Shown in pieces: positions 8,761 to 18,090 of a DNA stretch of 64,000 nt. Under the pieces are notes generated by a model. That model was not told where the DNA came from, did no database searches, and worked only from the letters and a program-made list of their open reading frames with translations. Position numbers and translations under genes: made by a program. This stretch comes from Methanosarcina sp. (lineage in GTDB: Archaea > Halobacteriota > Methanosarcinia > Methanosarcinales > Methanosarcinaceae). The stretch covers positions 1-64,000 of the forward strand of contig NZ_JAQUVZ010000006.1 in the NCBI RefSeq assembly GCF_028693135.1, written 5' to 3'. Positions within the stretch are counted from its first letter, which is position 1. The number at the start of each line of letters is the position of its first letter.

Positions 8761-10362
8761 TTACTCCTCTGCTCCTTCTCCTTTCCATGGCGGGCGTATG
8801 AACTTCCAGGTGGGGCTATGAAGTGCCATGTCGATGTCCCGTGCGAAATTCAGGACCCCGGAAAAGCCAGTGTAACGTCCGCTGTAGTCGTAGGAGTGAA
8901 TCTGCCTTGAAGGGACCCCGAGCTTCTGAGCCCAGTACTTATCCTTGATCCCCGAACAGAAGATGTCAGGTTTAAGGGCTTTTACAAGGGCTTCGGTCTC
9001 GTGGTGGTTCAGGTCATCAATGACAATGGTCCCGTCTTCCATTTCGGGGAACATACCTTCATATTCCATGAGTCCGATTTTCTTTTTCAGCTCTTCAATC
9101 CTTTCCGGGCTGACTGCGGGGGTGATATTTTCGTCCCTTTCGTAGTGCACATCCTCCAGCATTGATCCAAGAGCACTTCCTTTGATCTGAGGGATGATCT
9201 GTCTGCCCTCGTAGTCGTCCCTGTGGGCAAACTGGTAGCCTGCAACAACTATTTTCATGCCGAGCTCTTCGAAGAGGTTTGTATAGTGGTGGCTCCTGGA
9301 ACCTCCTGAATAGATGAAGGCGGTTTTTCCCTTGAGTTTCCTCCTGTACTTTTCGATTTCATCCATGTACTTCGCTTTTTCTTCAGCAATGATTTCTTCA
9401 GTCTTCCGGGTAATTTCCGGGTCTTCAAAGAACTCTGCCATTTTCCGGAGGGACTTTTCGGTTCCTTTTGTGCCGATGTAATTGACTTTCAGCCAGGGGA
9501 CCCCGTATTTTTCTTCCATCATCCGGTTAGTGTAGTTGATTGAACGGTGGCAGAGCAGGATGCTGAGTTTTGCCTGGTGTGCCTGTGATATCTTGTGGAA
9601 TGATCCGTCCCCGGTCAAACTTGAGACTATCCTGTACCCGATTTTTTCAAGGATCGGCTGGATTTCCCAGAGGTCTCCTCCGATGTTGTACTCCCCGAAG
9701 ATGTTTATGTCAAAGGGAGTGGGGTTTTTGATATCCTCGGTCCCTATCAGGTGTTCCATCAGGGCATTGCTTGCAATGTGGTGGCCTGCCGACTGGCTGA
9801 CTCCCCTGTACCCTTCACAGCGGGCGGGAACGATCTTTACCCCGTGCTCTTTCTCAGCTTCGCGGGCAACGGCTTCGATATCGTCTCCGATAAGCCCTAC
9901 AGGACAGGTTGCGCAGATGGTGATGGCTCCGGGATTGAAGATTTTCACAACTTCATCAATGGCCTTCTTGAGCTTCTTCTCTCCACCAAAGACGATGTCG
10001 GTTTCCTTCATGTCCGTGCATACACAGTAGTTGCTGAAGTTATCCCCTCCTTCTTCGGCTTTTGCAAGGTTTCGCCTGGTTCCCCAGGTGAAGTAAGCAC
10101 AGCCTATGGGGCCATGGACCAGGTGTACCATATCCTTGATGGGCCCGAAGACCACACCCTTGGTACCTGCAAAAGCACATCCGCGGTTTGTGAGGATGCC
10201 CGGGATTACCTTGTCGTCGGCTTCGATGTGCTGTTCGGTGGAACAGTCCCTGACAACGATGTGTTTTCTCCGGTTCCTGGCAGCTTTTTCCGGGAACGCC
10301 TTCAGCATGTCATCGACAATTTTTTGTTTGTCTTCAATTCCCGAACCAATTTCTGCTCCCAT
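8761..10362 (-). CDS. nifD: Nitrogenase MoFe protein alpha chain NifD
   Basis: Alpha subunit of the MoFe protein carrying the FeMo-cofactor. About 533 residues. P-cluster cysteine regions GCAFAGTKG and HGPIGCAYFTWG, ICATCPVGLIGDD, a cofactor-ligand type cysteine in ILLCHRSINYTNRMMEEKYG and the C-terminal HSYDYSGRYTGFSGVLNFARDIDMALHSPTW region are all present. A longer frame from 10392 would overlap nifI2. The ATG at 10362, one base after the nifI2 stop and preceded by AAGGAG, is the better start. The length and an internal insertion (residues about 380-430) are typical of the methanogen Mo-nitrogenase group rather than Vnf/Anf. Confidence 0.95.
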   Translation of the reverse strand: MGAEIGSGIEDKQKIVDDMLKAFPEKAARNRRKHIVVRDCSTEQHIEADDKVIPGILTNRGCAFAGTKGVVFGPIKDMVHLVHGPIGCAYFTWGTRRNLAKAEEGGDNFSNYCVCTDMKETDIVFGGEKKLKKAIDEVVKIFNPGAITICATCPVGLIGDDIEAVAREAEKEHGVKIVPARCEGYRGVSQSAGHHIASNALMEHLIGTEDIKNPTPFDINIFGEYNIGGDLWEIQPILEKIGYRIVSSLTGDGSFHKISQAHQAKLSILLCHRSINYTNRMMEEKYGVPWLKVNYIGTKGTEKSLRKMAEFFEDPEITRKTEEIIAEEKAKYMDEIEKYRRKLKGKTAFIYSGGSRSHHYTNLFEELGMKIVVAGYQFAHRDDYEGRQIIPQIKGSALGSMLEDVHYERDENITPAVSPERIEELKKKIGLMEYEGMFPEMEDGTIVIDDLNHHETEALVKALKPDIFCSGIKDKYWAQKLGVPSRQIHSYDYSGRYTGFSGVLNFARDIDMALHSPTWKFIRPPWKGEGAEE

Positions 10363-10363
10363 T

Positions 10364-10741
10364 TTATACCAGCTCCTTGTTAACGGTTGCATCTCCGCTT
10401 TCTCCGGTCCGGATACGGAGTGCTTCGCTGATGTTTGACACGAAAATTTTTCCGTCTCCTACATTCCCGGTCTGGTTTACCTCAATGATTTTCTGGACCA
10501 CTTCGTTTACACTTGAGTCGTCTACCACGATGGTGAACATGCGTTTTGGAATGAAACGGATGCAGGTTTCAGCTTCCTTTTCCGGTTCGGGCAGGGGTGG
10601 GTTAAACTCAAAGCAGAGCCCTCTTTGTTTCCCGCGGCCCATGACCCTTCTTACGGTAAAAGAAGGAAAGCCGCATTCCAGCAGGGCATCCTTGGTTTTC
10701 TGGACCTTGTTCATCCTGATTATTGCCGTTATCTCTTTCAT
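10364..10741 (-). CDS. nifI2: PII-like nitrogenase switch protein NifI2
   Basis: One of two GlnB/PII-family proteins that in methanogens bind NifDK and switch it off after ammonium addition, sensing 2-oxoglutarate and ATP. 125 residues. The PII fold is recognised from [38 protein letters not shown] at the start and the C-terminal [23 protein letters not shown]. The T-loop region is longer than in NifI1, as is usual for NifI2. It lies between nifI1 and nifD, the characteristic methanogen position. Confidence 0.93.
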   Translation of the reverse strand: MKEITAIIRMNKVQKTKDALLECGFPSFTVRRVMGRGKQRGLCFEFNPPLPEPEKEAETCIRFIPKRMFTIVVDDSSVNEVVQKIIEVNQTGNVGDGKIFVSNISEALRIRTGESGDATVNKELV

Positions 10742-10765
10742 GGGGATTTCCTCCGAAAAGCCGGT

Positions 10766-11083
10766 TTAAAGTCCGGCTTTCCCAGTCCTTATGGTATAGG
10801 CTTCTTCTACGGGGTTTACGAAGATCCTTCCATCCCCATATTTTCCGGTTCTTGCAGAATCCATTATGGTCTGAATAACTTTGTCCTTATATTCGTCTTC
10901 GACTACCATCAGGAGCATGGTCTTTTGAAGTTCGTCGTAGTGGATGTCTGCGATATGAATTCCTTTCTGCTTCCCCCTTCCGAAGACTTCCATTTTTGTA
11001 AGGGAAATGCAGCCCTCTTTTTCCAGGCTCTCGATGACTTTTGACTCAATTCCCGGCCTGATGATTGCGCGTATCATTTGCAT
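10766..11083 (-). CDS. nifI1: PII-like nitrogenase switch protein NifI1
   Basis: Partner of NifI2 in post-translational nitrogenase control. About 105 residues, with PII features MIRAIIRPGIESKVIESLEKEG, a T-loop segment FGRGKQKGIHIADIHYDELQKT and GKYGDGRIFVNPVEEAYTIRTGK. ATG at 11083 is preferred over ATG 11092 because AGGAG directly abuts the upstream ATG. It starts 26 bases after nifH and ends 24 bases before nifI2. Confidence 0.93.
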   Translation of the reverse strand: MQMIRAIIRPGIESKVIESLEKEGCISLTKMEVFGRGKQKGIHIADIHYDELQKTMLLMVVEDEYKDKVIQTIMDSARTGKYGDGRIFVNPVEEAYTIRTGKAGL

Positions 11084-11109
11084 CGTTTTCATCTCCTATG
11101 CATCTTTAA

Positions 11110-11946
<837 letters not shown>

Positions 11947-11963
11947 TTAATTAATTTACTAGG

Positions 11964-12055
11964 CAACCGGAAGCCGGTAACCTTTGTACTACTTGCTATT
12001 ATTTAAATATATCTACCAATTTAAAACTATTTTTTATTCGTCTTCACTGCTTTTT
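11964..12055 (-). promoter_or_regulatory. Proximal nifH promoter module with inverted repeat
   Basis: Read on the minus strand, a TATA-like stretch (ATATATTTAAATA, about 12000-12012) is followed by GTACAAAGGTTACCGG and then the perfect inverted repeat ACCGG-AAG-CCGGT at 11966-11978. This is where a repressor such as NrpR would act, just downstream of the TATA box. The assignment to NrpR rests on location and the known regulation of Methanosarcina nif genes, not on a verified operator match. Confidence 0.55.
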
Positions 12056-12126
12056 TTTCCAGGGAAGGCTTACAATAAAACCTGTTCAGTAGATAATAAG
12101 AACAATAACTCCTTCGCAACCCGTCA

Positions 12127-12205
12127 TTGGCGGAAACCGGCAACCTTTGTACTATTTAATATTATTTAATCTTTTCTATTACCTGAGTATCTTTTTCACT
12201 GCTTA
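12127..12205 (-). promoter_or_regulatory. Distal copy of the nifH promoter module
   Basis: It repeats the proximal module 163 bases further upstream: the 15-mer CAACCTTTGTACTAT versus TAACCTTTGTACTAC, followed by ATTATTTAAT, and a second matching patch TTCACTGCTT. It again has a TATA-like AT-rich stretch and an imperfect ACCGG/CCGGC element. It may be a second start site or a duplicated operator. Confidence 0.5.
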
Positions 12206-12230
12206 TGTTCTTACAAACATTTTTTTCAAA

Positions 12231-12285
12231 AATAAGGCGGGAAGTCCCCCTCCTCGGAGCGAAGCGGCAGGTGAGGGTAGTTCAC
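12231..12285 (+). mobile_element. Solitary IS200/IS605-type right-end-like sequence
   Basis: AAGGCGGGAAGTCC is followed by a CCCTC...GAGGG hairpin and then GGTAGTTCAC. This layout resembles the right ends of IS200/IS605 (tnpB) elements, which also form the 3' part of the TnpB guide RNA. No tnpA or tnpB frame lies next to it. A close match is at 34419-34475, and a weaker one at 20785-20816 on the minus strand. Confidence 0.4.
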
Positions 12286-12379
12286 TGATTGAATCTCTAT
12301 TTCTGGCTTCAGGAAAGTATTTATAAACAATTCCTCAGTAAATTGCAGAGGCAAAAATAAACAACAGGAAGACCCTTTC

Positions 12380-13570
12380 ATGATTCCAAAAGCCTCTTAC
12401 GATGTCATCGTTGTGGGTGCAGGCCCTGCGGGTTCCACTGCTGCCCTTTATGCCGCAAGGAACGGAGCCACTGTACTTATTCTTGATAAAAAAAGGGAGA
12501 TCGGAAGCCCTATTCAGTGTGCAGGTTTTCTCCCCGATGCCTCGGAAGTTCAGGCTCTGATGCCTGATGCCGAATTGCCGGAGACCCTGAAAAGCTATCC
12601 TGATTCCTGCGTGCTGCAGCATATCAAAACCCAGCGGATCATTCCCCCTAATTGCAATACAAAAGAATTTTCCGTGAGGGGTGCTGTCCTCGACCGCCGC
12701 CGCTATGACCAGTTCCTGGCTGAGCAGGCCGCCATGGCAGGAGCCGAACTGATGGTAAAAACGCGTGTGACAAAAGTGGAGGGCACAATTGTTGAGGCTT
12801 CAGGAATTTTTGGGAAACATACGATCAAAGCAAAAGCGATTATCGGAGCTGACGGCCCAAATTCCCTGGTTGCAAAATCAAAAGTTCTCGCCTGGAAACC
12901 GGAGTCAAAGGAAACTTCTGTTGCCATTGAATATCAGGTCAGGAACGTTGATATTGACCCTGATGCCCTTGAAATGTATTTCGGAAAAGATTATGTCCCC
13001 GGGGGTTATGCGTGGATTTTTCCCGAAGGCGAGGGGCGGGCAAATGTAGGAATTGGAATCCGAAGCGGTATGGCTGAAAAAGGGGTTTCTGCAAAAGAGT
13101 ACCTGCACCGTTTCATGCGGGATCACCCTCTAGCCGCCCCTAAGCTGAAAAACGCCATCATTATGAATGTTATCGCAGGCATTATTCCTGTAAACGGAGC
13201 CCCTGCAAACACTGCAACTGAAGATTCCCTTATTGTGGGGGATGCCGCCGGGCATATCATCGCAACAAACGGGGGTGGAATCCCTCCTGCAATGATCGCA
13301 GGAAAAATAGCCGGGGAAACTGCAGCTGAATTTGCAGCCGGAAACTGCAGGCTTGAAGAATACGACAGGCGCTGGAGGGCTCAGTTCGGACCCGCGCTTG
13401 AAACTTCGGTACAGGCGAGACAGATAATGGACGGGATCATGAAATCTGATGCCCTCATGAACGCGGCTTTCAAGTTTATTTCCCCTGAACAGATGAAAGT
13501 CATGCAGTGCGGGAAACTTCCGGGGCCTGTAAAACTCGGGCTTCATGCACTGAACCGCGGGAAAAAATAA
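12380..13570 (+). CDS. Geranylgeranyl reductase family FAD-dependent protein
   Basis: Flavoprotein of 396 residues. The N-terminal dinucleotide-binding fold VIVVGAGPAGSTAALYAARNGATVLILDKK with acidic end residue, the PIQCAGF segment typical of geranylgeranyl reductases and the C-terminal FAD motif LIVGDAAGHIIATNGGGIPPAMIAGKIAGE are clear. Members reduce double bonds of geranylgeranyl chains in archaeal membrane lipids (digeranylgeranylglycerophospholipid reductase), and this is the likeliest role. Methanosarcina encodes several paralogues, so this one could act on menaquinone-like or other prenyl groups instead. It is divergently oriented to nifH and stands alone. Confidence 0.85.
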   Translation: MIPKASYDVIVVGAGPAGSTAALYAARNGATVLILDKKREIGSPIQCAGFLPDASEVQALMPDAELPETLKSYPDSCVLQHIKTQRIIPPNCNTKEFSVRGAVLDRRRYDQFLAEQAAMAGAELMVKTRVTKVEGTIVEASGIFGKHTIKAKAIIGADGPNSLVAKSKVLAWKPESKETSVAIEYQVRNVDIDPDALEMYFGKDYVPGGYAWIFPEGEGRANVGIGIRSGMAEKGVSAKEYLHRFMRDHPLAAPKLKNAIIMNVIAGIIPVNGAPANTATEDSLIVGDAAGHIIATNGGGIPPAMIAGKIAGETAAEFAAGNCRLEEYDRRWRAQFGPALETSVQARQIMDGIMKSDALMNAAFKFISPEQMKVMQCGKLPGPVKLGLHALNRGKK

Positions 13571-13694
13571 ATGATGTTCTCGGCAGTTTGGTAAAATCTA
13601 CCTGTCCCCATCCGGTTTCTGTTTTTTAACCTTCGGTCACATTTCCTTTCTTTTTTCTTCTTCCCTATCCTTTTATTCCTTCTTCTGTTCTCTC

Positions 13695-14048
13695 TTATAC
13701 TTCCACTGGTCCTTCTTTCTTCTCTTCAACCGGATTTTCTGCTGTACTGATCTTTCTTAATTCAGTTTCAGCATCTTCTTTATTGTACCTTGCTTCCGGA
13801 TAGCTGGGTCTTATTTCAAGTGCTTTGTCAAAAGAGGCAATGGCTTCTTCATACCGCTTCAGGACCACAAATTCGAGTCCTCTCAGGTTCCAGGCTCCTG
13901 CAAAATCAGGCTTTAACGTCAGAACCTTATCAAAAGACTCAATCTTCTTTTCCGGGTCTGTTTCACCCACAGCAATCCCATACCACTCTTCTACGGTTTT
14001 TCCTTCGATTTTCTTCTTGAAAAGTTTGTCCAGAAATCCCAATAGCAT
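13695..14048 (-). CDS. Small TPR-repeat protein
   Basis: About 117 residues. Two tetratricopeptide repeats are visible (AWNLRGLEFVVLKRYEEAIASFDKALEIRPSYPEARYNKEDAE), preceded by a short conserved head (MLLGFLDKLFKKKIEGKTVEEWYGIAVGETDPEKKI). A GTG directly upstream of the ATG could also initiate. The gene downstream on the same side (14228-14551) encodes a clear paralogue. TPRs mediate protein contacts; no specific partner can be named. A charged tail rich in Glu/Lys ends the protein. Confidence 0.8.
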   Translation of the reverse strand: MLLGFLDKLFKKKIEGKTVEEWYGIAVGETDPEKKIESFDKVLTLKPDFAGAWNLRGLEFVVLKRYEEAIASFDKALEIRPSYPEARYNKEDAETELRKISTAENPVEEKKEGPVEV

Positions 14049-14227
14049 CACTTCCGATTGAATATACGCGGGGTTGGAAGAAATAGCTGGTGATGCCTAT
14101 TGATGTCCTTGTTTTTAAAAACAGATGTGATCATGCTGAAAAGAGAATTTTCTCCTGCTGGTTTTTTGTGAAAATGAATAAATGTTTATTTTCCCTCCGC
14201 AGGTGAGTTTGATGGATTAGTGTTTCT

Positions 14228-14551
14228 TTACGTTCCTGTTTTTAATTCGGCTTCTCTCATCTTTTTCTCAAGATTTCTCCTGTTATTCTTTGCTTCCTTA
14301 TACATTGGGCATATCGAAAGAGCCTGGTCGTAGCATTCCATGGCTTTTTCATACGCTCCCATATCGGCATAAGCATTCCCAAGCACAGTCCAGCCGCCTA
14401 CGAACCCCGGTTTTAACTTTACGGTATTTCTTAAGTACTCTACCTTTTTTGCAGGGTCTTTTTCTTTTGCTCCCAGTTCAAGCCAGTCATGGGAGTTCTT
14501 GCCGTTAATCTTTTTCAGGAATATCCTTTCGAATACGCTGGAAAGTCCCAG
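14228..14551 (-). CDS. Paralogous small TPR protein with a non-standard start
   Basis: An uninterrupted frame of 107-108 codons reads (L)GLSSVFERIFLKKINGKNSH and continues DWLELGAKEKDPAKKVEYLR. It has TPR sequence GWTVLGNAYADMGAYEKAMECYDQALSICPMYKEAKNN and ends TGT-stop. It aligns along its length with the neighbouring TPR protein (KKKIEGKTVEEW versus LKKINGKNSHDW). No ATG, GTG or TTG lies in frame before the conserved head. A CTG at 14551 has GGTGAG just upstream and fits the paralogue's start. Either CTG initiates, or the start has been lost and the gene is decaying. Confidence 0.65.
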   Translation of the reverse strand: MGLSSVFERIFLKKINGKNSHDWLELGAKEKDPAKKVEYLRNTVKLKPGFVGGWTVLGNAYADMGAYEKAMECYDQALSICPMYKEAKNNRRNLEKKMREAELKTGT

Positions 14552-14624
14552 AGCCTCACCTCATTTTTTTAATTTTATTTCATCACGTTCTCTTTCTTTA
14601 TTTATTCAACCTATCTGGGCTGTA

Positions 14625-14686
14625 CTTCCCGAATTGCAATTCGGGAGCCTGCGGTCCTTTTCGCTGCTCTCAAGAGGACTATATAT
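14625..14686 (-). repeat. Single copy of the dispersed 39-bp-type element
   Basis: On the minus strand it reads CTCTTGAGAGCAGCGAAAAG, then GACCGCAGGCTCCCGAATTG and a perfect CCCGAATTGCAATTCGGG palindrome, matching the leader and unit of the array at 1230-1475. Confidence 0.85.
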
Positions 14687-14852
14687 AAAGATTGATAGAG
14701 CTTTTCTGTGTCTTCCTGTGTCTTTCCGTATTTTTTCCGTATTTTCCCGTGTCTCATCTCTTAGTCGAGATTAATCTTGCATTCCGCAGAACACAGATGT
14801 ATATATTTATTTACCGATTTGTCCAATATTATTCTTAAAGGTGGGATGAAGA

Positions 14853-15115
14853 TTTAAACCCACTTTCCGCAGATGTCCTGTCAATTTTCACAATTTTTCC
14901 TGCTATCGTTTTTTCTGAAAACTGCTGTGATTGCTCAAACATGTGTTTTTAAAATATCCCACAATTTTCGACCTTTTGCCTTCATTGAAAATTTCCATTA
15001 CCCATTTCCCAAAGCTTCAGTTGAGATAATGACTGTAGATTTTCGAATAATTCTCCAAAAACGATAGCAATATAAATGTTATTTTTTTGAAGATCTCTGC
15101 GGAAAGTCGGTTTAA
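14853..15115. mobile_element. Candidate MITE of about 263 bp
   Basis: The ends are long imperfect inverted repeats: TTAAACCCACTTTCCGCAGA on the left, and TTAAACCGACTTTCCGCAGA when the right end is reverse-complemented. Further in, TGCTATCGTTTTT (left) matches the complement of AAAAACGATAGCA (right). No transposase frame lies inside. TTAA at both ends could be target site. The size and structure fit a non-autonomous element. Confidence 0.6.
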
Positions 15116-15330
15116 ACTACTGCGGTATTGAGAAAATAGGCGGTATTGTCTGGTTTTTTTTCTGGGGGGCAGTTTGGCTTCAGCTCTGTGAAGAGCAGAA
15201 GAGGAAACCTGAAGATGCCAGAAGAACAAAAGTAGAAGGTAAAAATAAACATAAAAACAATAAAACCAAAAAAACCAAAAAAACAAAGTCAAAAAAAACA
15301 AAAAAAATTTAAAAAAGAAAGTTTGCCTGC

Positions 15331-16242
15331 TTATATTGAAAGCAGGGCACTTTCGTTGTACAGGCTCTCAAAGTCTGAACTTATTACCAGTTTAGTAATA
15401 TTATCCAGAGTAGTTACGTTGTAGGCCACTCTACGTTCGCTTGAGTTTGCCTGGTAAGCTTTGATCTTTTCATTTAGTTCAGGCTCAGGGTCAAGGTAGA
15501 TGGAGGTCTGCGTGTAACTTCCGTCATCCAGCTTTTTGAGATCTCTGTAGTATTGTTCGGCGGGAATATCGGAGGAGTTTGTTCTTTTGACAACTTCCTG
15601 GTAGATGCTTCCTTCCGGCTCTGCCTGGCTCAAAATCTGGTCGTATTCGGTAGTAGCTGTTGCATTTCCTTCAAGGATATCGATGACACCCGCTACATTC
15701 TGGATGGGACCTATAATTGAAGGGCTACCAACAGCGTTCCATATGTTGTAGGTGCCGTTTGTCCTGTCAAGGAGTTGATATCCTTCATATGGCATCACTC
15801 TTGTTTCCGCAGGCACGCTAATCTGCTGCTCAGGAATCTGGTGCAGCTCAAAGCCACTTTCATTGGCATAACTTGCACCATATCTCTTCGTAACATCAGC
15901 ACCGTAAGAGAATGAGGTACTCATAGTTTGCCCGTTTCCAAAGATAGTTTCTAAGGGCGTTCCCTTTGTTTTTTGAAAGTCAACATACACCGCATTCGTT
16001 ACTCCTTCAGGTGACATTTCTAATCCATTGATAATAGAGTTAAACTCATGCTGAACGTGTTTACCCGGTATCTGGGAAAAGAAAATCATTGACTCATTCC
16101 CAACTTCGGGAGCAGGGACATCATTATCTTTATCATTACCTGTGGCCGTGAAATATATCAAAAAGGCCGAGAGAAACATTGTTACGGCCAGGAAGATAGC
16201 CAGATACTTCTGGTTCTTTGTTGCTGAATTCTTTTGTTTCAT
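15331..16242 (-). CDS. Membrane-anchored extracytoplasmic protein of unknown function
   Basis: 303 residues. A basic head (MKQKNSATKNQKY) precedes one hydrophobic helix at about residues 13-32, and the rest is hydrophilic and Ser/Thr/Asn-rich with several N-glycosylation-like NxS/T sites. It is therefore probably anchored by its N-terminus with the body outside the cell. No cysteine-lipobox is visible and no enzyme motif is recognised. The ATG has a GAGGTT ribosome site. It stands alone between a lysine/adenine-rich spacer (15240-15325) and pyruvate kinase. Confidence 0.75.
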   Translation of the reverse strand: MKQKNSATKNQKYLAIFLAVTMFLSAFLIYFTATGNDKDNDVPAPEVGNESMIFFSQIPGKHVQHEFNSIINGLEMSPEGVTNAVYVDFQKTKGTPLETIFGNGQTMSTSFSYGADVTKRYGASYANESGFELHQIPEQQISVPAETRVMPYEGYQLLDRTNGTYNIWNAVGSPSIIGPIQNVAGVIDILEGNATATTEYDQILSQAEPEGSIYQEVVKRTNSSDIPAEQYYRDLKKLDDGSYTQTSIYLDPEPELNEKIKAYQANSSERRVAYNVTTLDNITKLVISSDFESLYNESALLSI

Positions 16243-16422
16243 AAATGAAACCTCATAACAGAATGCAAATTATTCTGAGTGTTAAAAACATACATCGTAT
16301 CTAAATCTATTGTCTTGAAAAAGTTTTCGCATCCATTTTTTGACAAAAAAAGAGTTTCCGGGATAAATTCGGAATTTTAAGTCTCAATTTCTGTTTTTGA
16401 AAGCTTCTGCTCGATATTTGGT

Positions 16423-17856
16423 TCAGTCCAGAGTCAGGATCTTGAGCATGTTTGTACCACCGGGTTTTCCGGAAGCAGGGCCCTGGGTGAAAACTACGAT
16501 GTCTCCGCTGTTTGCAAATCCCAGCTCTTTTGCTTTTTTTGTGGTTTCCAGTTCCCAGTTTTCAATTGTTTCTTTTACGATTACCGGGTAGACTCCGTAA
16601 GACAGGGCAAGGCGGCTGCCGGTATCAGGGAAACGGGTGAAAGCCAGGATCCAGGGCTCGGGCTTGAAGCGGGACAGCCGGCGCGGGGTCGCTCCGCTCC
16701 GGGTTGGGGTCAGCACGGCTGCCACCGGGAGCTTCTGCAGGGCTTCGTGCACCTGGAGGGCGATTACCTCGTCCACTGACATTTCCTGATCCGTGATGCC
16801 CTTGATCATTGTATCAAGCCCCCATTTCGTCCTGGAGCGCCAGTTTTCGGTGGTTTTTGCAATTTTTGCCATCATCTCCACGGTTTCTACCGGGTAGTTC
16901 CCAACTGCGGTTTCCTCCGAGAGCATGACCGCATCCGTCCCGTCCAGAATGGCGTTGGCAACGTCTGTGGCTTCAGCCCTTGTGGGCCTTATGTTGTCGG
17001 TCATGGAGATCAACATCTGGGTGGCTGTGATCACAGGGATGCTCAGGAGCTTTGCACTCCAGATTAGTTCTTTCTGGACCGAGGGGACTTCCTGGATAGG
17101 GATCTCGACTCCGAGGTCTCCTCTGGCAATCATCAGGGCGTCGGTTTCCTCCAGAATCTCTACAATATTCTGGACAGCCTGTCTCCGTTCGATTTTAGAG
17201 ACAACATATACGGACTTTCCCCTGGCTGAAGCAAAATTTCGGACCTTACGAATATCTTCTGCATTTTCCACAAAAGAGATGCTAACAGCATCAACTTCCT
17301 CATTAAGGGCAAACTCAAGGATTTTTAAGTCATGTTCCGTTACAGGGTCCAGGAAAATCTTTGCCCCGGGAAGGTTCAGCCCTTTATGGGAATAGAGCTG
17401 GCCTCCTATCATAACTTCGCAAAGTACATCTTTTCCCGAGATTTCCAGGCAACGGAGCTGGATAAACCCATCACTCAAGTAGATGAGGCTTCCCGGAGAT
17501 ACGCTTTCCGGGAGCTGTTTGTAGCTGACCGGGATGCGATCCTCGCTTCCGGATGTTTCATCCACAGTAAGGGTTATCCGGTTCCCTTTATGGAGCATAA
17601 GCGACTCTTTTATGAGCTTGCCTATGCGAATTTTCGGGCCGGGCAGGTCGGCAAGGATGGCAATTGTCCTGTCAAGTTCTTCTGCAACTTTTCGGACCAG
17701 CTGGATTACTTTTCCGTGGCTCTCGAAGTCCCCATGGGAAAAGTTAATCCTTGCCACGTTCATGCCTGCAAGCACCAGCTCCCTGAGCACTTTCTCAGAA
17801 GAAGAAGCAGGCCCTATGGTGCAGACGATCTTTGTCTTATGGTCAGGGATTTGCAT
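16423..17856 (-). CDS. pyk: Pyruvate kinase
   Basis: Converts phosphoenolpyruvate and ADP to pyruvate and ATP. About 477 residues. The N-terminal KTKIVCTIGPAS, the active-site MNVARINFSHG, the catalytic-lysine region VYVVSKIERRQAV, the metal/substrate region MIARGDLGVEIP and TATQMLISMTDNIRPTRAEATDVANAILDGTDAVMLSEETAVGNYP are all present. The frame extends to a TTG at 17892, but that extension comes from a small AATATCAA repeat and lacks a ribosome site, so the ATG at 17856 is chosen. It lies downstream of an aldolase gene with a 15-bp repeat array between them. Confidence 0.95.
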   Translation of the reverse strand: MQIPDHKTKIVCTIGPASSSEKVLRELVLAGMNVARINFSHGDFESHGKVIQLVRKVAEELDRTIAILADLPGPKIRIGKLIKESLMLHKGNRITLTVDETSGSEDRIPVSYKQLPESVSPGSLIYLSDGFIQLRCLEISGKDVLCEVMIGGQLYSHKGLNLPGAKIFLDPVTEHDLKILEFALNEEVDAVSISFVENAEDIRKVRNFASARGKSVYVVSKIERRQAVQNIVEILEETDALMIARGDLGVEIPIQEVPSVQKELIWSAKLLSIPVITATQMLISMTDNIRPTRAEATDVANAILDGTDAVMLSEETAVGNYPVETVEMMAKIAKTTENWRSRTKWGLDTMIKGITDQEMSVDEVIALQVHEALQKLPVAAVLTPTRSGATPRRLSRFKPEPWILAFTRFPDTGSRLALSYGVYPVIVKETIENWELETTKKAKELGFANSGDIVVFTQGPASGKPGGTNMLKILTLD

Positions 17857-17940
17857 ATTTTCACGGTCGTTGATATTCAATTTGATATTCAATGCCGTTT
17901 TTGGATTGTTACTTTTAGCAGCATCAGAACTTATGCTGCT

Positions 17941-18090
17941 TATTGCTATCTGTTTTATTGTTATCTGCTTTATTGCTATCTGCTTTATTGTTATCTGCTT
18001 TATTGTTATCTGCTTTATTGTTATCTGCTTTATTGTTATCTGCTTTATTGTTATCTGCTTTATTGTTATCTGTTTTATTGCTATCTGCTT
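17941..18090. repeat. Ten tandem 15-bp repeats between aldolase and pyk
   Basis: Ten units of TATTGTTATCTGCTT (with a few C/T variants) fill the space between the aldolase stop codon, which is partly inside the last unit, and the pyk start. On the transcribed strand the unit is AAGCAGATAACAATA. The array would lie in the leader of pyk or the aldolase-pyk intergenic transcript. Confidence 0.95.

Noticed and set aside
8761-10362. Alternative (V or Fe-only) nitrogenase
   Set aside because: No vnfG/anfG-type delta subunit lies between the D and K genes, and modABC follows; the order fits the Mo system.
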